Origin: Candidatus Avoscillospira avicola
GTDB lineage: Bacteria > Bacillota > Clostridia > Oscillospirales > Oscillospiraceae
Length of the DNA stretch: 64,000 bases
Reading direction: 5' to 3'
Assembly: GCA_018712245.1 (NCBI GenBank)
Contig: DVHE01000022.1
Span: forward strand, 25,982 to 89,981
This document shows, piece by piece, positions 22,673 through 32,518 of this stretch. The number at the start of each line of letters is the position of its first letter. Positions within the stretch are counted from its first letter, which is position 1. The notes beneath the pieces were generated by a model that was not told the DNA's origin, did not search any database, and was given only the letters and a program-made list of their open reading frames with translations. Position numbers and translations under genes: made by a program.

Positions 22673-24206
22673 AAGCCGCCTGGACCAGGCCGTGGAGGCG
22701 GCGCAGTGGCTGAAGGAGCTACGGGAGACCAACAACGACACATTCCTTCCCCTTTTTTGGGACAAGCACCGATACCTGGTTTTGAAAGGCGGCGGCGGCA
22801 GCGGGAAGAGCATTTTTGCCGGGCGGAAAATCCTGGAGCGGGCGGCTACGGAGCCGGGGCACCGGTTTCTGGTGGTGCGGAAGGTGGCCAAGACGCTGCG
22901 AACCAGCTGCTTCAATCAGCTGAAAAGCCAGGCCTATGAGTACTACGAGGACCAGGTGGAGAAGATCCCGAAGGGCGAGAGCAGCGATATGTACATCACG
23001 TTCCGAAACGGGAGTCAGATCCTGTTCGCGGGGCTGGATGACGTGGAGAAGCTGAAATCCATCTTTGACATTACGGGCATCTGGATCGAGGAGGCCAGCG
23101 AGGTACTGGAGAGCGACTTCAACCAGTTGGACATCCGGCTGCGGACGCAGTGCCCGTATTATCTCCAGTTCATCATCAGTTTTAACCCCATCAGCATCAC
23201 GCACTGGCTGAAACGCCGGTTCTTCGACCTGGATATCTCAGACACGACGGAGCGGGAGAACTTCCGGGCGCTGACCAGGACGCATGAAAGCACGTACAAG
23301 GACAACCGATTTCTCAGACTGGAGGCCATTCGGACTCTGGAGAATTTCAAACACACAGACCCTTACTACTACCGGGTGTACTGCCTGGGCGAGTGGGGCG
23401 TGACGGGTACCAGCGTCTTTGACGCCGAGAAGGTCACGGCCCGGCTGCTGGAGAAGATCAAGCCGGCGGCCATGGGGGATTTTACATACAGCTACGACGG
23501 GATGCGCGTGACGGACATCCGATGGACCGACAGCAAGGCCGGCGGCATCAGCATTTACAAGCCGCCGGAGGCCGGTGTGCCGTATGTCATCGGGTGCGAC
23601 ACAGCGGGAGACGGCAGCGACTCCTTTGTGGCCCAGGTACTGGACAACCGGACCGGAGAGCAGGTGGCGGTGCTGCGGCAGACCTACGACGAGGACCTGT
23701 TTGCCAAACAGGTATTTTGCCTGGGGATGCACTACAACACGGCGCTGATCGGCGTCGAGACCAACTACTCCACGTTCCCGGTGATGGAGCTGGAGCGGCT
23801 GCGGTATCCGAAGCAATACGTCCGGGAGAGCATTGACGACTACACTCACAAGGTGAAAAAGTCCTATGGATTCCAGACCAACAGCAAGACCAGACCGGTG
23901 ATTATCGCCGGGCTGGTGGAGGTGGTACGGGAGAGCGTGGAGCTGATATGCCACACCACAACGCTGGAGGAAATGCTGACATTCGTCCGAAATGAGGATG
24001 GACGGGCGGAGGCAGAGGCGGGCGCCCACGACGACTGCGTGATGGCACTGGCCATCGCCCACTACATCCGTCCCAAGCAGCGGTATTTACAGGAGCTGCC
24101 GAGCGAAGAGAAGCGGAAATGGACGGCGGATATGTGGGAGGACTACCGGCGGGCCAGCACGGAAGTGCAGGCGTATCTCCGAAAAAAATGGGGGGAGCCG
24201 GGATAA
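22656..24206 (+). CDS. terL: Terminase large subunit
   Basis: 516 residues. ATPase domain: Walker A GGGGSGKS (near residue 47), Walker B ITGIWIEEASEV. Nuclease domain: acidic residues in IGCDTAGDGSDSFVA, GVETNYSTFP and AGAHDDCVMALAIAHY. This is the motor that cuts and pumps phage DNA into the prohead. Length and motif order are normal. It is followed by a repeat block and then the portal gene. Confidence 0.95.
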   Translation: MARRNESRLDQAVEAAQWLKELRETNNDTFLPLFWDKHRYLVLKGGGGSGKSIFAGRKILERAATEPGHRFLVVRKVAKTLRTSCFNQLKSQAYEYYEDQVEKIPKGESSDMYITFRNGSQILFAGLDDVEKLKSIFDITGIWIEEASEVLESDFNQLDIRLRTQCPYYLQFIISFNPISITHWLKRRFFDLDISDTTERENFRALTRTHESTYKDNRFLRLEAIRTLENFKHTDPYYYRVYCLGEWGVTGTSVFDAEKVTARLLEKIKPAAMGDFTYSYDGMRVTDIRWTDSKAGGISIYKPPEAGVPYVIGCDTAGDGSDSFVAQVLDNRTGEQVAVLRQTYDEDLFAKQVFCLGMHYNTALIGVETNYSTFPVMELERLRYPKQYVRESIDDYTHKVKKSYGFQTNSKTRPVIIAGLVEVVRESVELICHTTTLEEMLTFVRNEDGRAEAEAGAHDDCVMALAIAHYIRPKQRYLQELPSEEKRKWTADMWEDYRRASTEVQAYLRKKWGEPG

Positions 24207-24392
24207 ACAACCCCTCAGTCAGCCTGCGGCTGACAGCTCCCCTTACACAGGGGAGCCAAGCGGACGCGCAATGCGCGCCCCTACGGGGTGCGAGGCGGAC
24301 GTGGAAGGTGCGGGAAACACCGATCCGTCACGGCTGACGCCGTGCCAACTCCCCTCGAGGGGAGGCTTGCGGGCGGCTGATAGCCGCCCCTA
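24207..24392 (+). repeat. Repeat block A-C-B-C between terL and portal
   Basis: Type A 24207-24257, type C 24259-24290, type B 24317-24367, type C 24370-24392. It fills almost all of the gap between the two genes. Confidence 0.88.
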
Positions 24393-24436
24393 CGGGGTGC
24401 AGGACGGGAGAAGGAAGTTTGCAGATTGGAGGCAGC

Positions 24437-26476
24437 ATGAAAAAACAGGATGAACAGAAGCTGCGGCTTTGGCAGGAGCGGCTGAGCGTCAACGAGTCGG
24501 CCTATGAGGATGAACAGGCGCGTATGACGCTGCGGGAGGAGCTGTACGCCGGAAGCAGCACGATCCGGGCCATTGTGGCCAAGGATCAGAAAACCGAGAC
24601 GCCCCACGTGCGCAACATCTGCGCGGAGCTGATTGAGGCCCAGGTGGACAGCAACATTCCGGCGCCGAAGGTCACGGCCCGCCGAAAAGAGGACGAGCTG
24701 AAGGCCAAACTGATTGAGGATATGCTCCGAAACGAGCTGGACCGGCTGCCGTTTGAGCAGATCAACGACATGATGGAGCGCACGGTGCCCATCCAGGGCG
24801 GCGCGGCGTTGCTGCTGGAGTGGGACAACAGCCTCCGCACCCACACTACCGTGGGAGAGCTGGCGATCCGGGTCCTGCACCCGCGAAAAATCGTGCCGCA
24901 GGACGGCGTTTACACCGGCGTGGAGGACATGGACTATATCATCCTCAAAATGCCGCAGACCAAGGCGTACATCCAGCGGCGCTACGGCGTGGACGTATCC
25001 GATGAGAGCGAGGACGATCCCGAGATCAAGGGGGACGATGGCGGACCGAGCGACGACATGGTCACGCAGTACATGGCGTACTACCGGAACCAAAACGGCG
25101 GGATCGGCCTGTTTTCCTGGGTTTCGGACTATGTGCTCATCGACCTGGAGGACTACCAGGCGCGGCGGCTGAAGAAGTGCGCCACCTGCGGCGCCATGGA
25201 GCCGGCGGAGGATCTGGAGAGCCTGGACGCACCGACCATGGACGGCACGCCGCCGGGCGGCCCGGGAACGATGACGCGGAAGGGGCGGAAGGCCTGCCCC
25301 TACTGCGGCGGGACAAAATGGGAGAGCGAGGCGCAGGACAGCGAGGAGATGCCGAATCCGGTGACGCGGTCAGACGGCTCGACCATCGGCGGCATGGTGG
25401 AGCGGGTGGTGCTGGATGAGACCATGGTGGACGCCATGGGGCTGCCGATGCCCATGACAACGCTGGAGCCGATGCGCGTGCCGTACTACAAGCCGAATAT
25501 CTACCCCGTGATTTTGCAGAAAAACGTCAGCGTATACGGGAAATTCCTGGGCGACTCCGACCTGGACAAGATTGCAGACCAGCAGAACAGCACCAACCGG
25601 CTGGAGGCAAAAATCCTGGACAAGCTGCTGAAATCCGGCAGTTTTGTGACGCTGCCGTCGGCGGCGCACATTGACAACAACGCCGAGGACATGAAAACCC
25701 TGCGGCCGGACAGCCCGGCAGACATGGCCATGATTGGGGTTTATACCCTGGAGGGAGATGTCCAGCAGGACATGGCGTACTTGGCGCAGATATACGAGGA
25801 GGCGCGGCAGGTCATCGGGATCACCGACAGCTTCCAGGGCCGGGCGGATCGGACAGCCACCAGCGGGAAGGCAAAAGAGTTTGCCGCGGCGCAGAGCGCC
25901 GGACGGCTGGAGAGCAAGCGCGTGATGAAAAACGCGGCCTATGCGGCGCTTTTTGAGGCGATGTTCAAGTTTAAGCTGGCATACTGCGACGAGCCGCGGC
26001 CTGTGACGGCCCACGATGACCAGGGAAACCCGGTGTATGAGGAGTTCAACCGGTGGGACTTCCTGGAGCAGGACGAGGCCGGGGAGTGGTACTGGAATGA
26101 TCAATTCCTCTTCTCCACCGACGACACCGCGCCCCTGGCCAACAACCGGGAGGCCATGTGGCAGGAAGCGCGGATGAACTTGCAGACCGGGGCGTTCGGC
26201 GACCCAACTAATTTGCAGACGCTGATTCTGTTCTGGAGCCAGATGGAAACGCTCCACTATCCCATGGCAGCGGAGGCAAAGCAGTATCTGGAGCAGCAGC
26301 TGGAGCAGCAGCAGGCCATGCAGATGCAGCAGATGATGCAGATGCAGCAGGCGCAGGCCCAGCAGATGGACCATGCAGCCGCCGGATTGGACCAGGGAAC
26401 GGCCAACGCAGTGGTGCAGCAGGCGAGAGCCAAGGCGGCACAGGATGTGATGGCGGGTGCGGGCGGACAGGGATAA
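24437..26476 (+). CDS. Portal protein with zinc-ribbon insert
   Basis: 679 residues. Forms the dodecameric entry ring of the head. Portal features: helical N-terminus, the core ELAIRVLHPRKIVPQDGVYT, the clip/stem region VSVYGKFLGDSDLDKIADQQ, and a Gln/Met-rich tail (about residues 610-650), as in short-tailed phage portals. An insert at about 240-300 has two CxxC pairs (C248/C251 and C287/C290), a likely zinc ribbon that is not usual in portals. GGAGGCAGC lies upstream. Confidence 0.85.
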   Translation: MKKQDEQKLRLWQERLSVNESAYEDEQARMTLREELYAGSSTIRAIVAKDQKTETPHVRNICAELIEAQVDSNIPAPKVTARRKEDELKAKLIEDMLRNELDRLPFEQINDMMERTVPIQGGAALLLEWDNSLRTHTTVGELAIRVLHPRKIVPQDGVYTGVEDMDYIILKMPQTKAYIQRRYGVDVSDESEDDPEIKGDDGGPSDDMVTQYMAYYRNQNGGIGLFSWVSDYVLIDLEDYQARRLKKCATCGAMEPAEDLESLDAPTMDGTPPGGPGTMTRKGRKACPYCGGTKWESEAQDSEEMPNPVTRSDGSTIGGMVERVVLDETMVDAMGLPMPMTTLEPMRVPYYKPNIYPVILQKNVSVYGKFLGDSDLDKIADQQNSTNRLEAKILDKLLKSGSFVTLPSAAHIDNNAEDMKTLRPDSPADMAMIGVYTLEGDVQQDMAYLAQIYEEARQVIGITDSFQGRADRTATSGKAKEFAAAQSAGRLESKRVMKNAAYAALFEAMFKFKLAYCDEPRPVTAHDDQGNPVYEEFNRWDFLEQDEAGEWYWNDQFLFSTDDTAPLANNREAMWQEARMNLQTGAFGDPTNLQTLILFWSQMETLHYPMAAEAKQYLEQQLEQQQAMQMQQMMQMQQAQAQQMDHAAAGLDQGTANAVVQQARAKAAQDVMAGAGGQG

Positions 26477-26493
26477 AAACCAATCAGTCAGGA

Positions 26494-26641
26494 CACCTCT
26501 CCGTCACGGCTGACGCCGTGCCACCTCTCCTCAAGGAGAGGCTTACGGACGCGCGATGCGCGCCCCTACGGGTGCGGCACAATGATTGATGGTGCATTCA
26601 ACGCGGGGGCTTGCGGGCCGATGTGGGCATCGGCCCCTACG
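26494..26641 (+). repeat. Type B and type C repeats after the portal gene
   Basis: Type B 26494-26543, type C 26545-26571 (GGACGCGCGATGCGCGCCCC), and another type C 26610-26641. No gene seen in 26477-26759. Confidence 0.85.
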
Positions 26642-26759
26642 AAACATTCAGATATTCAGAAACTCCGGGGGGATGCCCCGGCCAGGGGAGCGACGGACGC
26701 CACGCGGGCAGCGGACGGCGGGAGACTGGATCAAAAACCACCAGAAAGGCGGTGAGACG

Positions 26760-26909
26760 ATGGACAAGAAGAGCGGCGGGAAGCCCAGCTATGCCGGACG
26801 GATCGGCAACAGCGGCGCCCAGATGGTCAAGGCTCCGTTCCCGGCCAATGGGCCGAAGGGCAAGACCACTAGCAAAACCGGAGACGATCTTCGGAGCGGG
26901 AAGAAGTGA
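26760..26909 (+). CDS. 49-residue basic virion-module protein
   Basis: MDKKSGGKPSYAGRIGNSGA, then QMVKAPFPANGPKGKTTSKT; very basic and probably disordered. GGCGGTGAGACG precedes the start. Its place between portal and scaffold and its charge suggest a minor head protein or a DNA-binding peptide, but this is inference. Confidence 0.6.
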   Translation: MDKKSGGKPSYAGRIGNSGAQMVKAPFPANGPKGKTTSKTGDDLRSGKK

Positions 26910-26954
26910 CAGAAGCGTTACACGGGGAGATTTGCGAAGACAAAGGGTTCTGAT

Positions 26955-27008
26955 CCCCTCCGTCATGGCTTCGCCATGACACCTCCCCTTGGGCAGCAAG
27001 GGGAGGCA
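26955..27008 (+). repeat. Palindromic repeat, type B variant
   Basis: CCCCTCCGTCATGGCTTCGCC, ATGACACCTCCCC, GGGCAGCAAGGGGAGGC. The first stem is CATGGC/GCCATG, changed from CACGGC/GCCGTG in the other copies, so pairing is kept. Confidence 0.75.
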
Positions 27009-27067
27009 TAGCCCGCAAAAATCGCAGGAACAGCGAAAAAATCCGACGGAAGGAGACAAACGAACAT

Positions 27068-27988
27068 ATGGAGATCGACTATGGAGCATTATTTGGCGTC
27101 GAAGTGGCCCAAGGCGCAGAAGGGCAGGAGGTCGCCGAACCTGCTGAAAACCGGGAAGACGCTGACAATGCAGGCGCAGAAGAGCAGGAGGTCGCCGAAC
27201 CTGCCGCGGCCGATGGCCAGGAGCAGACTGTGGCCAAGGAGGCTGCAGGAGACCAGGATGGGCTGAGTTCTGAGCAGCCGGGGCAGAGCGCGGAGGAAAA
27301 CGCCCGCTATGCGGCGGCCAGGCGAAAAGCGGAACAGGAGCGGGACGCGGCCATCGCGCGGGCCAGGGCAGATGCGCAGGCGGAGGCCCAGCGCGTGCTG
27401 GATGATGCGTTCCGTGGAAGCGGGCTTGTAGACCCGTACACCAAGAAGCCCATCACAAGCAAAGCGGATTTCGACGCCTACAAACAGGCGTTTGAAGCGG
27501 ACCAGAGGGCCAAACTTCTCAAACGGAGCGGGATGAACGAGGCGCAGTTTGACGCATTCATTCAGAGCATACCGGAGGTCCGACGGGCCAAAGAGGCGGA
27601 GACCGCCGCCAACCGTGCCAGGGCTGAAATCAAGGTCCAGGAGCAGCTGGCGGAAATCCGCAAACTCAATCCGAACATTCAGAGCGTCCGGGATTTGACC
27701 ACCATGGAGAGCTATCCGCAGCTCTACGCCATGGTACAGCGGGGATATGATCTGGCCGACGCGTACCGGCTGGCCAACTTTACGGAGCTTTCCAAGCGGG
27801 AGGCTGGGGCGGCGCGGCAGAGCGCGATTAACGCCGTAAAGAGCAAGAGCCACATGGTGCCGGCGGCGGAGCGAAGCGGCGCTTCGGAGGTCGTGGTGCC
27901 GGAGGAAACAAAGCAGCTATACCGGCAGCTCAACCCGGGCGTCACGGACGACGAAATCAAGCGGCATTATGCCAAGAGCCACAGATAG
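27068..27988 (+). CDS. Capsid scaffolding-like protein
   Basis: 306 residues. An acidic N-terminal region with a near-repeat (GQEVAEPAE and EQEVAEPAA), then a long Ala/Arg/Glu coiled coil (ARYAAARRKAEQERDAAIAR), a central helical part and a C-terminal helix (GVTDDEIKRHYAKSHR). Low hydrophobicity, coiled coil and position before the capsid gene fit a scaffold that guides head assembly. GAAGGAGAC lies upstream. Confidence 0.75.
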   Translation: MEIDYGALFGVEVAQGAEGQEVAEPAENREDADNAGAEEQEVAEPAAADGQEQTVAKEAAGDQDGLSSEQPGQSAEENARYAAARRKAEQERDAAIARARADAQAEAQRVLDDAFRGSGLVDPYTKKPITSKADFDAYKQAFEADQRAKLLKRSGMNEAQFDAFIQSIPEVRRAKEAETAANRARAEIKVQEQLAEIRKLNPNIQSVRDLTTMESYPQLYAMVQRGYDLADAYRLANFTELSKREAGAARQSAINAVKSKSHMVPAAERSGASEVVVPEETKQLYRQLNPGVTDDEIKRHYAKSHR

Positions 27989-28006
27989 GCTCAGAAAGGA
28001 GAAACT

Positions 28007-28399
28007 ATGGGATTTTTGATCCACAGCGTCGATGACAACCGCGTCCTCGGCCTGGAATATCTGCCCTGCTCGGCCATCACGCCGAAGGTGGGCATGGCGC
28101 TGGTGCAGACCAGCGGCAACCTGGCACTGGCCAGCGGCACCACGGCGCCGACGTATATCAGCATGTGTGAGCGGGATACGGCTTGCACGGCCGGGGAGCT
28201 GATCCCCGTGGTGCGGGTGCAGAAGGACATCATCTTCGGCGTCCCGGCTCAGGCGGCCATGACCAGCGTCAAGCTGGGCGACAAGGTGACGATCCACACC
28301 GACGGTCTGCAGGTGACGGCGACGACCGCCAGCGGCGTGGCCGAGGTGGTCGGCATGGACGGGACTGCCGCCGGCAGCACTGTGCTGGTGCGGTTCTGA
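28007..28399 (+). CDS. Probable head decoration protein
   Basis: 130 residues, beta-rich: MGFLIHSVDDNRVLGLEYLP, CSAITPKVGMALVQTSGNLA, PVVRVQKDIIFGVPAQ, TVLVRF. Its place between scaffold and capsid genes and its all-beta nature fit a capsid-stabilising protein. The start has AAAGGAG upstream. Confidence 0.65.
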   Translation: MGFLIHSVDDNRVLGLEYLPCSAITPKVGMALVQTSGNLALASGTTAPTYISMCERDTACTAGELIPVVRVQKDIIFGVPAQAAMTSVKLGDKVTIHTDGLQVTATTASGVAEVVGMDGTAAGSTVLVRF

Positions 28400-28420
28400 G
28401 AAAGAAAGGAGGGTACATAA

Positions 28421-29431
28421 ATGGCGAATATTACGTTTCTGGAGGGTTCCGGGCTGAACGACAGCATCTTCGGCAAGAGCCAGGAACCTATCAAAATGTT
28501 CATCGAAAAGCGGGGCGAGGCCTTTGAGCAGGCCTCGATGATTAAAGAGCTGTTCCTGATGGTCAGCTCCAACAACTGGGCCGAAAAATACACCACCATG
28601 ACGGCCATGCAGGGCTTCCAGCCGGTGGGCGAGAACGGCAACTATCCCGTGGACGGGATGCAGGAGAGCTTCTCCAAGACCATCGAGAACATGACCTGGA
28701 AGGACTCTTTCTCCCTCTCCCGCGAGATGATCGACGACGGAAAGCTGATGGACCTCAAAAAGCAGCCTGCCGCCTTTACGGCTGGCTATTACCGGACCCG
28801 GGAGCGGTTCGGCGCGGCGCTGCTGGCCGGGGCGGCCGGTGGTGCGGCGTCCGTCAAGTTTGGCGACAAGACCTTCTCCACCATCGGCGCCGATGGGAAG
28901 GGCCTGTTTGCCAAGGATCATCCCAGCAAGCTGGGCAAGAAGGCGCAGAGTAACCAGTTTTCCGACGCGTTCAGCAATGACGCGCTGGCGGCCATGGAGA
29001 GCGCCATGCAGGACTTCCGGGGCGACGCCGGCGAGGTGCTGGACGTGGTGCCGCAGACCATCATCATTCCCAACGACTACAAGCTGAAGATGGACGTTTT
29101 CGCCGCCATCGGCGCGGACAAGGACCCGGACACCAGCAACAACGGCTTCAACTTCAACTTTGGCCGCTGGAACGTAATCGTTTGGCCGTACCTCAACGAG
29201 TTCCTGGCCGCCGGGCTGAAGCCCTGGATCCTCATGGACAGCCGGTATAACCAGGAGAACGGCTGCGCAATCTGGCAGGACCGGGTAAACCTGGAGGTGC
29301 GCAGCGAACTGGCCGGCAACGACGCGAACATCTGGAAGGGCTATGCCCGGTTCAGCGCTGGCTTCAACGACTGGCGCGGCTTTGCCATCGGCGGCATTTC
29401 CGGCGGCACGACGCTGGTCAGCGGCGGCTGA
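28421..29431 (+). CDS. Major capsid protein
   Basis: 336 residues. Contains TMTAMQGFQPVGENGNYPVD, WKDSFSLSREMIDDGKLMDL, then VVPQTIIIPNDYKLKMDVFA and a beta end (WKGYARFSAGFNDWRGFAIG). This matches a family of HK97-fold capsid proteins in clostridial phages whose members lack a protease domain. AGAAAGGAGGGTAC lies upstream. Expected to be the most abundant virion protein. Confidence 0.85.
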   Translation: MANITFLEGSGLNDSIFGKSQEPIKMFIEKRGEAFEQASMIKELFLMVSSNNWAEKYTTMTAMQGFQPVGENGNYPVDGMQESFSKTIENMTWKDSFSLSREMIDDGKLMDLKKQPAAFTAGYYRTRERFGAALLAGAAGGAASVKFGDKTFSTIGADGKGLFAKDHPSKLGKKAQSNQFSDAFSNDALAAMESAMQDFRGDAGEVLDVVPQTIIIPNDYKLKMDVFAAIGADKDPDTSNNGFNFNFGRWNVIVWPYLNEFLAAGLKPWILMDSRYNQENGCAIWQDRVNLEVRSELAGNDANIWKGYARFSAGFNDWRGFAIGGISGGTTLVSGG

Positions 29432-29434
29432 CGC

Positions 29435-29572
29435 CAACCGCTGCGGTCGCTGCATCCGCCACTGGCGGCGCTCCCTTGCGGGCCTCCCCTCCAGGGGAGG
29501 CTTGGGAAGGTGCGTTGGATGGGGCGCGCAGAGCGAATAGGCTTACGGACGCGCGATGCGCGCCCCTACGAA
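29435..29572 (+). repeat. Composite repeat: type B with inserted unit D, then type C
   Basis: Unit D (CCAACCGCTGCGGTCGCTGC, then CACTGGCGGCGCTCCCTTGC) runs straight into the tail of a type B repeat (CCTCCCCTCCAGGGGAGGC). A type C unit follows at about 29545-29572. Unit D recurs inside the type A repeat at 35039-35198. Confidence 0.8.
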
Positions 29573-29612
29573 AAGACAGGAAACAAACGTCAATCACGGC
29601 GAGGAGGAGAAC

Positions 29613-32078
29613 ATGGCGACATTGCAGGGCGTTCTGGAGCTGATCGACGACATCAAGCCCAACGCATTTTCGGACGAGGTGAAAACGGCCTGGGTCAACG
29701 AGGTCGAGGGACTGGTGCAGACCGAAGTTTTCCTCCTGGCCGTGGAGGATGTGGTGCAGTATCAGTGGCCGGCGGACAGCGGCGCGACGCTGCTGGCCAA
29801 GCCGCCCCACGATAAAATTTACTGGGTTTATCTGAGCGCCATGGTGGACTTCGGGAACGGCGAGTATGACAAGTACCAGAACACCATGCAGATGTTCAAC
29901 CAGTTTTTCGGCGAGTATATGCGATGGTACGCCCGCACCTACAACCCGGCGGACGGCGAGGCGGAGGTAAAGGGGTACTATCTCAGTGCCTATGCCATTG
30001 CCGTGGCCCACGGATTTGAAGGGACAGAGGCGGACTGGCTGGCCAGCCTCAAGGGCGAACCGGGAGACCAGGGAACCGGCCTGGATCTGCGAGGCCTTAT
30101 AGCCAGCACCGATGAACTGCCGGAGCCGGAGAACTCCACACCGGGGCAGGCGTACCTGGTGGGGACAGAGGACGACAACGAGCTTTGGATTTTTGACGAG
30201 GCGCAGAACCAGTACGTGCCGGCGGGGCCGCTGCGGGGAGAAACTGGACCGACGGGACCGAAGGGCGACACGGGAGCCACCGGCCCGCAGGGGCCGAAAG
30301 GTGACACCGGCGCCACGGGCGCGGCGGGGCCGCAGGGTCCACAGGGCGAGACAGGCCCCCAGGGGCCGCAGGGTGCGGCATTTACCTATGCAGATTTCAC
30401 GGCGGAGCAGTTGGAGGCGCTGACTGGCCCGCAGGGGCCGAAGGGTGACACCGGCGCCACAGGCCCGCAGGGGCCGAAAGGTGACACCGGCGCCACGGGC
30501 GCGGCGGGGCCGCAGGGGCCACAGGGAGAGACAGGCCCCCAGGGGCCGAAGGGTGAAGCGTTTACCTACAGCGACTTCACACCGGAGCAGCTGGAGGCGC
30601 TGACCGGCCCCCAGGGGCCGAAGGGTGACACGGGCGCGACGGGACCGGCGGGTCAGAAGGGCGACACCGGAGCCACCGGCCCCCAGGGGCCGAAGGGGGA
30701 CACGGGGCCGCAGGGCATCCAGGGAGACCCAGGGCCGACGGGGCCAAAGGGTGATACAGGACCGCAGGGAGACCAAGGGCCGCAGGGACCGGCGGGACCG
30801 AAGGGTGACACGGGCGCCACAGGCCCGGAGGGACCGCAGGGACCGAAAGGGGAGCCGGGGAAGGACGGCACCTCCTTCACGGTAAAGGACCGGTATGAAA
30901 CGCTGGAGGAGCTGAAACAGGCCCATCCGACAGGCAAGGAGGGCGACGCCTATGCCGTGGGGACGGAGGATGACAACGTCATCTATCTCTGGTCGGAGTC
31001 GCAGCAGGATTACACACCAATCGGAAAGCTGCAGGGGCCTGCTGGGCCGACAGGACCCCAGGGTCCGAAGGGCGACACCGGAGAGCCGGGCGCAACAGGC
31101 CCCCAGGGGCCGAAGGGTGACACAGGAGCCACGGGACAGACAGGCCCCCAGGGGCCGCAGGGAGACCCGGGGCAGACGGGACCGGCGGGACCCCAGGGAG
31201 ACCCGGGACCGCAGGGTGAGACTGGCCCACAGGGACCGGCGGGTGCTGCCGGCGAGAATGGAGGATACTATCAGCCCAGCGTTGACGACAACGGGGATTT
31301 GAGCTGGATGGGGTCCAAAGTCGGGATGCCGTCCGTACAGACAAAAAATATCAGAGGCCCGCAGGGTCCACAGGGCGCGACGGGTCCCCAGGGGCCGAAG
31401 GGCGATCCGGGCGAGACGGGTCCACAGGGACCTACCGGGCCGAAGGGAGACCCGGGAGAGACCGGCCAGGCAGGGCCGAAAGGCGATCCGGGTGAGACAG
31501 GGCCACAGGGTCCTGCGGGCCAGGACGGCGCCCAGGGGCCGAAAGGCGATCCGTTTACCTACGATGACTTTACGGAGGAACAACTGGCGGCACTGACAGG
31601 CCCACAGGGGCCGAAAGGTGATCGGGGTGAGACTGGGCCACAGGGGCCTGCGGGACAGGACGGCGCTCAGGGGCCGCAAGGACCGGCGGGTAAGGATGGC
31701 GCCAAAGGTCCCGCTGGCCCTGCCGGGCGCGGGATCACGGGGGTCACATACTCCAGCGCCACGAACAAGTGGACGATATCCTATTCAGACGGAAGCAGCG
31801 AGCAGGTGGAAGGTCCGGCTATTCCCACGCAGCTGAGCCAGCTGACCGGCGACAGCACACACCGCACCGTGACGGACGCGGAAAAATCCAGCTGGGATAC
31901 CGCCGCAGACCAGGCCGCCGCCGCGATGCCGAAATCGGGCGGGACATTCACGGGGACGGTCAAGGCCGGCGGGGCCAGTTATGAAAGCCCTACGACGTAT
32001 CTTCTCCGCAATACGCGGCTGGCGTCGTCTGACACCACGCCGACGGTCAACGGAGAAATCTGCTGGACATATGGGTGA
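29613..32078 (+). CDS. Collagen-like virion protein with head-tail adaptor-like N-terminus
   Basis: 821 residues. Residues 1-125 form a helical domain ([40 protein letters not shown]) like gp6-type head-tail connectors. After [17 protein letters not shown] come long Gly-X-Y tracts ([17 protein letters not shown]), broken by short inserts such as [14 protein letters not shown] that recur three times. The C-terminus has a cap of about 110 residues. Probably a trimeric fibre on the virion, anchored by the N-terminal domain. GAGGAGGAGAAC precedes ATG 29613. Confidence 0.85.
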   Translation: MATLQGVLELIDDIKPNAFSDEVKTAWVNEVEGLVQTEVFLLAVEDVVQYQWPADSGATLLAKPPHDKIYWVYLSAMVDFGNGEYDKYQNTMQMFNQFFGEYMRWYARTYNPADGEAEVKGYYLSAYAIAVAHGFEGTEADWLASLKGEPGDQGTGLDLRGLIASTDELPEPENSTPGQAYLVGTEDDNELWIFDEAQNQYVPAGPLRGETGPTGPKGDTGATGPQGPKGDTGATGAAGPQGPQGETGPQGPQGAAFTYADFTAEQLEALTGPQGPKGDTGATGPQGPKGDTGATGAAGPQGPQGETGPQGPKGEAFTYSDFTPEQLEALTGPQGPKGDTGATGPAGQKGDTGATGPQGPKGDTGPQGIQGDPGPTGPKGDTGPQGDQGPQGPAGPKGDTGATGPEGPQGPKGEPGKDGTSFTVKDRYETLEELKQAHPTGKEGDAYAVGTEDDNVIYLWSESQQDYTPIGKLQGPAGPTGPQGPKGDTGEPGATGPQGPKGDTGATGQTGPQGPQGDPGQTGPAGPQGDPGPQGETGPQGPAGAAGENGGYYQPSVDDNGDLSWMGSKVGMPSVQTKNIRGPQGPQGATGPQGPKGDPGETGPQGPTGPKGDPGETGQAGPKGDPGETGPQGPAGQDGAQGPKGDPFTYDDFTEEQLAALTGPQGPKGDRGETGPQGPAGQDGAQGPQGPAGKDGAKGPAGPAGRGITGVTYSSATNKWTISYSDGSSEQVEGPAIPTQLSQLTGDSTHRTVTDAEKSSWDTAADQAAAAMPKSGGTFTGTVKAGGASYESPTTYLLRNTRLASSDTTPTVNGEICWTYG

Positions 32079-32086
32079 GGTGAAAC

Positions 32087-32518
32087 ATGGCACACGGTAC
32101 ATTGATTGGCGGTGCCTCATACGGAATTTCCGGTGGTAAATGTCTGGTGGACGGTACGGAGTACGGGATCAAAAAAGGCCGGACGCTGGTGGACGGAACT
32201 GGGTATGATGTCAAATTTACACCATCTCTCACCGTTAGAGTAAAAGTCGAATATCACGTTTATGGGGCAGACAATGAAGAATTACAAATCTACCTGGACG
32301 GGCATAGCTATTACCAAGTCGTGCCCGTCCATGGGATAAGCGTCGGAGAAACCAAAGATTACAATTTCGAGTATAGCACTGGAATAAAGGTGGGATTCAG
32401 CGCGAGGAAAAATCGCACCGATGTTTTCAGCTTAGCTCCAGCTGAGTATTCGCACGTTAGCTCGATCACCTTAATTTTACAAAGTTTTGCGACGAGAATA
32501 GAGGAGGGACTCGCGTAA
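32087..32518 (+). CDS. Virion-associated protein with short N-terminal repeats
   Basis: 143 residues. The N-terminus has three related units (IGGASYGISGGKCLV, DGTEYGIKKGRTLV, DGTGYDVKFTPSL), seen in many clostridial phage structural proteins. The remainder is a beta-sandwich-like domain. The second half is clearly more AT-rich than the neighbours, which suggests an exchanged receptor-binding or decoration module. Confidence 0.6.
   Translation: MAHGTLIGGASYGISGGKCLVDGTEYGIKKGRTLVDGTGYDVKFTPSLTVRVKVEYHVYGADNEELQIYLDGHSYYQVVPVHGISVGETKDYNFEYSTGIKVGFSARKNRTDVFSLAPAEYSHVSSITLILQSFATRIEEGLA

Noticed and set aside
27917..29455. A 512-codon reverse frame across the capsid and decoration genes
   Set aside because: No start signal, His/Val/Gly-rich shadow of well-supported structural genes.
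29418..31679. A 753-codon open frame on the reverse strand across the collagen-like gene
   Set aside because: It is the mirror of GC-rich Gly-X-Y repeats, giving Arg/Leu/Pro-rich repeats with no ribosome binding site; an artefact of composition.
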